From positions 1 to 47,388 of the forward strand of contig JAJRRB010000048.1 of assembly GCA_024279915.1 (NCBI GenBank): a stretch of DNA of 47,388 nucleotides. The letters are read 5' to 3'. Every line of letters begins with the position of its first letter. The first letter of the stretch is position 1. This DNA is from Deltaproteobacteria bacterium. Its GTDB lineage: Bacteria > Desulfobacterota > Desulfuromonadia > Desulfuromonadales > BM103. Of this stretch, positions 43,240 through 47,388 are shown piece by piece. A model generated the notes under the pieces. That model was not told the origin of the DNA. It ran no database searches and saw only the letters and a list, made by a program, of their open reading frames with translations. The position numbers were made by a program, and so were the translations under genes.

Positions 43240-44844
43240 TTACGGATTTTGGATATATGCATTCTTCCTGGTATAGAACCACCAGTTGATCACCAGACAG
43301 ACAAAATAGAATACGGCAAAACCATAAAGTGCATATTCCGGAGTCGTTGCCTTGATCTGCTCACCAAAGACCTTGGGAATGATAAATGCGCCGTAGGCCG
43401 CAATTGCTGACGTCCAACCCAGAACAGGACCAGCCTGCTCGGCATTAAAAATCATAGCAACGGAGCGGAAGGTAGAACCGTTGCCAACGCCAGTCGCCGC
43501 AAACAGGACGATAAAGAGAATCAAAAACGGTACGAAAACTGTCTCTGGAGTCGCGGAAGCATAAGCGGCCTTCATGAAGTAGGCGCAGCCTAGCGCAGAA
43601 ACAATCATGACAATGGAAACCCACTGAGTAACGATAGCCCCACCCATTTTATCGGCGATTTTGCCACCAATGGGGCGGATCAACGCACCAATGAAAGGGC
43701 CCATCCAGGCAAACATCAGGGCGCTGGGGCCATTCGGGTTGATTGTGTTGTGGGTCATGACACCATCGACCATGATATGTGAAAAACCGAAGATGATCTT
43801 GATCGACAGGGCAAAGGCTGCTGAGTAGCCAATGAATGAACCGAAGGTCATTGTGTAGATAATGGTCATGGCCCAGGTATGTTTATTGTTGAAAATCTGG
43901 TATTGCCGGTCGAGGTTTTCACGCAATCCGCCTTTAGTCAGGTACTTCATACCGAAGACCGTGGCGGCAATGACCAACGGCAACACCACCCATTTGCTGA
44001 GTAAACCGAGACCAACCGGCGCCGGTAACAACAGGTAGAGGCCGAGAGTGGCGGTGACGAAGGCGATCAGCAGCAGGCCGCTGATCATGGCAAAAGATTT
44101 TCCGGAGGAGCCAAGACCGGGGGTAACCGTCTTGGTGGTAATATTATTCATGCCGAAGAAACTAGCAAAAGCCAATGGGATCAGCAGTATCAGCCAGATA
44201 TAACCGGCATTGTGAATGTAGGTTTCAGAGCCAGCCGGAATCTTGCCAATCAGAGTGCCACTGGTGTTGATCAGTTTCTGCGAAGTGCCACCAAAGAGAC
44301 CAAAGGTCATCGACAGAGGAATCAGGATCTGCATGGTGGTGACACCAAAGTTGCCCAAGCCAGCGTTGAGACCAAGGGAAGTTCCCTGGACTTTTTTCGG
44401 GAAAAAGAAGCTGATGTTCGACATGGAAGAGGCGAAGTTTCCGCCGCCGAAACCGGAGAGCAGAGCAAGCAGGTAATAGACTTCTATCGGTGTGGCAGGA
44501 TTCTGCAAAGCAATGCCGGTGCCCAGCGCCGGTATCATCAACAGTGCCGTGGTGAAAAAGATCGTGTTACGGCCTCCGGCAATACGGATCATGAACGAAC
44601 TCGGTATCCGCAGGGTGGCACCGGTCAGACCGGCAATAGCCGACAAGGTGAAGAGCTGAGACGGGGTAAAAGGGTAACCGAGGTTGATCATCTGTACAGT
44701 GATGATCCCCCAGTAGAGCCAGACGGCAAAACCGCAGAGCAGGCTCGGGATCGAAATCCAGAGATTGCGGGTGGCAATTTTTTTACCCGTGGAGTTCCAG
44801 AATTCTTCGTCCTCAACGTCCCATTTATCCAGATTGATCGACAT
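43240..44844 (-). CDS. narK: NarK2-type nitrate/nitrite transporter (MFS)
   Basis: 534 residues with about twelve membrane helices. Two nitrate signature motifs are clear: SGFGGGNFASSMSNISFFFPKK with downstream GLNAGLGNFGVT, and GVGNGSTFRSVAMIFNAEQAGPVLGWTSAIAAYGAF. The long N-terminus (MSINLDKWDVEDEEFWNSTGKKIATRNLWISIP) is typical of the NarK2/NarU nitrate-nitrite antiporter group. It follows narK1 by about 108 bp with AAGGAGG before its ATG. Confidence 0.93.
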   Translation of the reverse strand: MSINLDKWDVEDEEFWNSTGKKIATRNLWISIPSLLCGFAVWLYWGIITVQMINLGYPFTPSQLFTLSAIAGLTGATLRIPSSFMIRIAGGRNTIFFTTALLMIPALGTGIALQNPATPIEVYYLLALLSGFGGGNFASSMSNISFFFPKKVQGTSLGLNAGLGNFGVTTMQILIPLSMTFGLFGGTSQKLINTSGTLIGKIPAGSETYIHNAGYIWLILLIPLAFASFFGMNNITTKTVTPGLGSSGKSFAMISGLLLIAFVTATLGLYLLLPAPVGLGLLSKWVVLPLVIAATVFGMKYLTKGGLRENLDRQYQIFNNKHTWAMTIIYTMTFGSFIGYSAAFALSIKIIFGFSHIMVDGVMTHNTINPNGPSALMFAWMGPFIGALIRPIGGKIADKMGGAIVTQWVSIVMIVSALGCAYFMKAAYASATPETVFVPFLILFIVLFAATGVGNGSTFRSVAMIFNAEQAGPVLGWTSAIAAYGAFIIPKVFGEQIKATTPEYALYGFAVFYFVCLVINWWFYTRKNAYIQNP

Positions 44845-44952
44845 GTACTACCTCCTTGCAGCCTATTGGTCGTCCGACAAGCTGATTTCTATCGAAAAAG
44901 TTATGTTATTTCGATTCAATTTTTTGCATATCTTCGGGATGTTTTTGTTTCA

Positions 44953-46395
44953 TCATTTCTGAGCGGTCAGATGTAACCAAAGCAGGCAAACCGCGGATAA
45001 GATGAGAATGAACATCCAGCAACTGGTCCATAACCCGGTATATTCGAGGAGATAGCCAAAGATGATCGGGCAGAAGAAACCGCCCAGACCACCAAGCACA
45101 CCGACCATTCCGCCGACGACTCCGACCTCTTCCGGGAAATAATCAGGGATCAGCTTATAGACCGCTGCCTTGCCAATCCCCCAGATACTGCCAAGCGCGA
45201 TAATAAAGACGGCAAAGATCCATACGTTTGCCTGGAAGAAAATCCGGGTCACACCTTTGGCCAGCAATTCCTTTTTCTTGACGGTCTGGCCAACCTCAAC
45301 CATAGGTTCCTGCCAGGCTTGTTTACTTGGCAGAATGAGCATCTGCTCGTCGAAATCCATTAACGGTTCAGGCTTGACATTGACGCTGTAGGACTTGTCA
45401 TCCACCACGATTGCACTGGCGGTCACCTCAGTGACGATTCCTGGCCGCTTTGCCATAATTCCACGCCCTGGAGAGTAGACATCCATCCTCGGGATGATAA
45501 CGAGGAAACTGATTGCCACTGAAGCACCGAGTACCCAGTACATAACCGTTCGGCCACCGAGTTTATCGGACATCCAGCCGCCCAGAGCTCGGATTATGCC
45601 GGAAGGAAGACTGAACATTGAGGCAAAGATGCCTGCCGTTACCAGAGGTAGATAGTAGACATTAACAAAGTAAGGGACGAGCCATTGTGAGAAGGCAACG
45701 AAGCAACCAAACACCAGAAAGTAGTAAAGACCAAACCGCCAGACGCGAATATTCTTCAAAGGAGTTAGCATTTCTCTGAATGACTTGCTCGAAGAGGCTG
45801 GCTTCCTGTTTTCGGAGAAGATGAAGAAGATCACGCCCATGACAACAAGCATGGCCGCGTAGTAAACCGGTAACTCACGCCAGGCTTCGATGTTGGCACC
45901 ATTATCGGTTAAACGATTAAGCATGGTTGGAGCAAAGAGGGTGGTCAGGGCTGCACCGGCATTACCGGCACCGAAGATCCCCAATGCCGTCCCTTGACGC
46001 TCGCGCGGATACCAGACCGATGTAAAGGCGATACCGATTGAGAAACTGACCCCGACCAGGCCAAAGCCGAAGCTACACAGGGCAAAGGTCGTGAAACTGT
46101 CTGCCATGGAAAGCAGATACATGGGAATGGCACAAACCAACAGCAACGTACCGTAAACTGGTTTGCCACCGAATTTGTCGGTCAACATCCCGGCAGGTAA
46201 TCGAAAGATAGAACCTGTCAGCACCGGGATCCCCATCAACCAGCCAATCTCGATTGGCCCCCAGTCGAAGACCTGATTATCGGCCAGGAAAGTCACCAGA
46301 ACGCCATTGAACATCCATACGGCAAAACAGACGGTAAAGGCCAGCGTGTTCAGGAAAAGAACTTTATGAGATTTTGCAGTTGCGACTTCTAACAT
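44953..46395 (-). CDS. narK: NarK1-type nitrate transporter with inserted soluble domain
   Basis: 480 residues, MFS fold with twelve predicted helices. Signature motifs are GIAFTSVWYPRERQGTALGIFGAGNAGAALTT and GIGKAAVYKLIPDYFPEEVGVVGGMVGVLGGLGGFF. Between about residues 303 and 385, where NarK proteins have a short loop, it has an extra soluble segment (GRGIMAKRPGIVTEV, then VDDKSYSVNV, then MVEVGQTVKKKELLAKG). This looks like a beta-rich barrel-sandwich or lipoyl-like hairpin. NarK1 proteins are usually nitrate/proton symporters. It lies about 200 bp after narI, separated by a dispersed repeat, and has GGAGGT before its ATG. Confidence 0.9.
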   Translation of the reverse strand: MLEVATAKSHKVLFLNTLAFTVCFAVWMFNGVLVTFLADNQVFDWGPIEIGWLMGIPVLTGSIFRLPAGMLTDKFGGKPVYGTLLLVCAIPMYLLSMADSFTTFALCSFGFGLVGVSFSIGIAFTSVWYPRERQGTALGIFGAGNAGAALTTLFAPTMLNRLTDNGANIEAWRELPVYYAAMLVVMGVIFFIFSENRKPASSSKSFREMLTPLKNIRVWRFGLYYFLVFGCFVAFSQWLVPYFVNVYYLPLVTAGIFASMFSLPSGIIRALGGWMSDKLGGRTVMYWVLGASVAISFLVIIPRMDVYSPGRGIMAKRPGIVTEVTASAIVVDDKSYSVNVKPEPLMDFDEQMLILPSKQAWQEPMVEVGQTVKKKELLAKGVTRIFFQANVWIFAVFIIALGSIWGIGKAAVYKLIPDYFPEEVGVVGGMVGVLGGLGGFFCPIIFGYLLEYTGLWTSCWMFILILSAVCLLWLHLTAQK

Positions 46396-46437
46396 CAGAC
46401 CTCCAGCATTAAATTGGATAAGTTAATCTGAAAAGCT

Positions 46438-46575
46438 TTTTAACGCCCGTTCGCTTTGCTCACTCATGACGCAAAGAGAACATGAGAAAGACGCAATGAG
46501 AACCTTGTTTTTGGTTTACCCCTAAAGCATTTCCTTTGCGTCTTTGAGTCTTACCTTTGCGTCTTTGCGTTAAAA
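46438..46575. repeat. Dispersed palindromic repeat, copy B (TTTTAACGC ends)
   Basis: A 138-bp non-coding element bounded by TTTTAACGC (46438-46446) and GCGTTAAAA (46567-46575). The interior has direct repeats of CTTTGCGTCTTTG and GACGCAA. It is related to copy A at 23980-24104 through its first 60 or so bases and its right end. It lies between narI and narK1, within the likely nar transcript. Confidence 0.75.
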
Positions 46576-46594
46576 TGGGTTTTACACAAAAAGC

Positions 46595-47272
46595 TCACCC
46601 GGCCCGTCTTTCCCGGTACCAGACCACAACCTGGTAAGGGCGTGACAAATAAGACAACGGCACACTGACGACATGGACCAGTCTTGAGAATGGAAAGAGT
46701 GCCAGAATAAAGAAAGCATTGAATGCGTGTAGTTTGACGACTCCCGGCAAGGCGGCAAGATAATGAACCTGGGGATCAAACTTGAGTAGTGACCAGAGCC
46801 ATGGTGTTGCCGTATGCAGGTACCAGACAGAGCCCCAGCGCAAAGTGAAGGCAATATAAACACCGGTCGCAACCTGCAGCAACAGAGCTGCCAACACAAA
46901 CCAGTCGACCACTGAGGTAACCGCTGAAACCCTGGCATTGTTAACCCGGCGGAAAATCAGCAAGGAAACCGCGATCACAGTGCTTAGGCCAAGAGCCATC
47001 CCGGTCACTTCAAGTAGATAGAGACGCAACGGATTACCGACCACCACAGCCCAACCGGATGGCACCAGGAAAGCTAGAAAATGTGCCAGCAGGATGAGCA
47101 GAATAGCGTAGTGCCAGGGGACTGATCCCCAGAAGAGCACACGGCTTTCCAGAAACTGTGAGGATTGCGATGACCAGGAGTAACGGTCAATACAGTATCG
47201 GTAAATACCGACGCCGACCATCAAGGCCACGGCGACATAAGGAAACACACCAAACAGAATCATGTCAGTCAT
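46595..47272 (-). CDS. narI: Respiratory nitrate reductase gamma subunit NarI
   Basis: 225 residues from ATG 47272, which has GGAG eight bases upstream; an in-frame GTG at 47281 has no room for a ribosome binding site. Five membrane helices. Haem-b ligands are in place: H54 and H64 (PWHYAILLILLAHF), H182 (VKLHAFNAF) and H200 (LVHVVSVPL), matching the spacing in E. coli NarI. NarI oxidises quinol and passes electrons to NarH and NarG, which are not in the window. Its ATG overlaps the narJ stop by four bases. Confidence 0.95.
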   Translation of the reverse strand: MTDMILFGVFPYVAVALMVGVGIYRYCIDRYSWSSQSSQFLESRVLFWGSVPWHYAILLILLAHFLAFLVPSGWAVVVGNPLRLYLLEVTGMALGLSTVIAVSLLIFRRVNNARVSAVTSVVDWFVLAALLLQVATGVYIAFTLRWGSVWYLHTATPWLWSLLKFDPQVHYLAALPGVVKLHAFNAFFILALFPFSRLVHVVSVPLSYLSRPYQVVVWYRERRAG

Positions 47273-47388
47273 GATAAACACTCCTTTTGCCGATCCTCTG
47301 GCTGTCGTTCGGTATCAGGTACAGCTGTCTCACGCAGAAAACTTTGCAGGGCATTGAGCAGTGCTACATAGGGATGATCTTCGCTCTC
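47269..47388 (-). CDS. narJ: Nitrate reductase assembly chaperone NarJ, C-terminal end
   Basis: The last 39 codons plus TGA of a gene cut by the window edge: HPYVALLNALQSFLRETAV, then a polar Gln/Glu/Asp-rich tail. The identity is inferred mainly from the four-base overlap with narI and the universal narGHJI order; the remaining sequence is short. NarJ helps insert the molybdenum cofactor into NarG. Confidence 0.75.
   Translation of the reverse strand, partial: ESEDHPYVALLNALQSFLRETAVPDTERQPEDRQKECLS

Overview
The window looks like chromosomal DNA of a Desulfuromonadia-type bacterium (the Geobacter / Desulfuromonas / Pelobacter group, formerly Deltaproteobacteria). This rests on the gene content and order: queA-tgt-yajC-secD-secF with a TPR gene, rplM-rpsI next to argC, dnaE-accA followed by a PfkB kinase and rlpA, abundant GGDEF/HD-GYP signalling proteins, and a CxxCH haem-binding sensor. 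No rRNA, tRNA, phage or transposase gene was recognised, and the assignment comes from family knowledge rather than a search.

Layout. Positions 1-6992 are accessory: the N-terminal part of a pentameric ligand-gated ion channel cut by the window edge, a MITE-like inverted-repeat element, a frameshifted arylsulfatase, a DUF2092 gene broken by an in-frame TAG and coupled to a Tyr-rich secreted protein, a DUF3179 membrane protein and a DUF389 membrane protein. Positions 7296-16075 are a minus-strand housekeeping block: recJ and a beta-helix lipoprotein, then secF/secD/yajC with a TPR protein, tgt, queA and DUF2065. Positions 16380-20654 carry two plus-strand sensors: a haem-c-type HD-GYP protein and a HAMP-GAF protein whose GGDEF domain is degenerate but keeps an RxxD inhibitory site. 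Positions 20747-27180 hold argC, rpsI, rplM, an M42 aminopeptidase, miaB and a coupled pair of a lipoprotein pseudo-peptidase and a PH-domain membrane protein. Positions 27401-36772 hold typA, an AMMECR1 protein, a GGDEF protein with the Asp-to-Ser change seen in hybrid promiscuous (cGAMP-making) cyclases, a zinc-ribbon protein, an orphan Cas6-like RAMP protein with a C-terminal frameshift, a second tgt, a conserved unknown gene, two tandem putative small RNAs, rlpA and a PfkB kinase. Positions 36882-47388 hold accA, dnaE, maf, a small unknown gene and the distal part of a respiratory nitrate operon (narJ end, narI, two NarK transporters, a lone PAS protein).

How the parts fit. The nar genes point to nitrate respiration: NarI passes quinol electrons to NarGH (outside the window), NarJ helps assembly, and two dissimilar NarK proteins handle nitrate uptake and nitrite export. 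Three cyclic-dinucleotide proteins suggest tuning of attachment or extracellular electron transfer: a PDE candidate, a receptor candidate and a cGAMP/c-di-GMP cyclase candidate. The Sec, tRNA-queuosine (queA plus two tgt paralogues), ribosomal, fatty-acid and replication genes are ordinary core functions.

The least explained stretch is 34659-35035. On the minus strand it carries two similar units. Each has a promoter-like element, a short single-stranded region with CCTCC, and a GC-rich hairpin with another CCTCC in its loop and a T-run after it. I read these as a tandem pair of roughly 80-90 nt RNAs with anti-Shine-Dalgarno motifs. Three genes are disrupted, two of them at T homopolymers, so assembly indels must be excluded before they are called pseudogenes.
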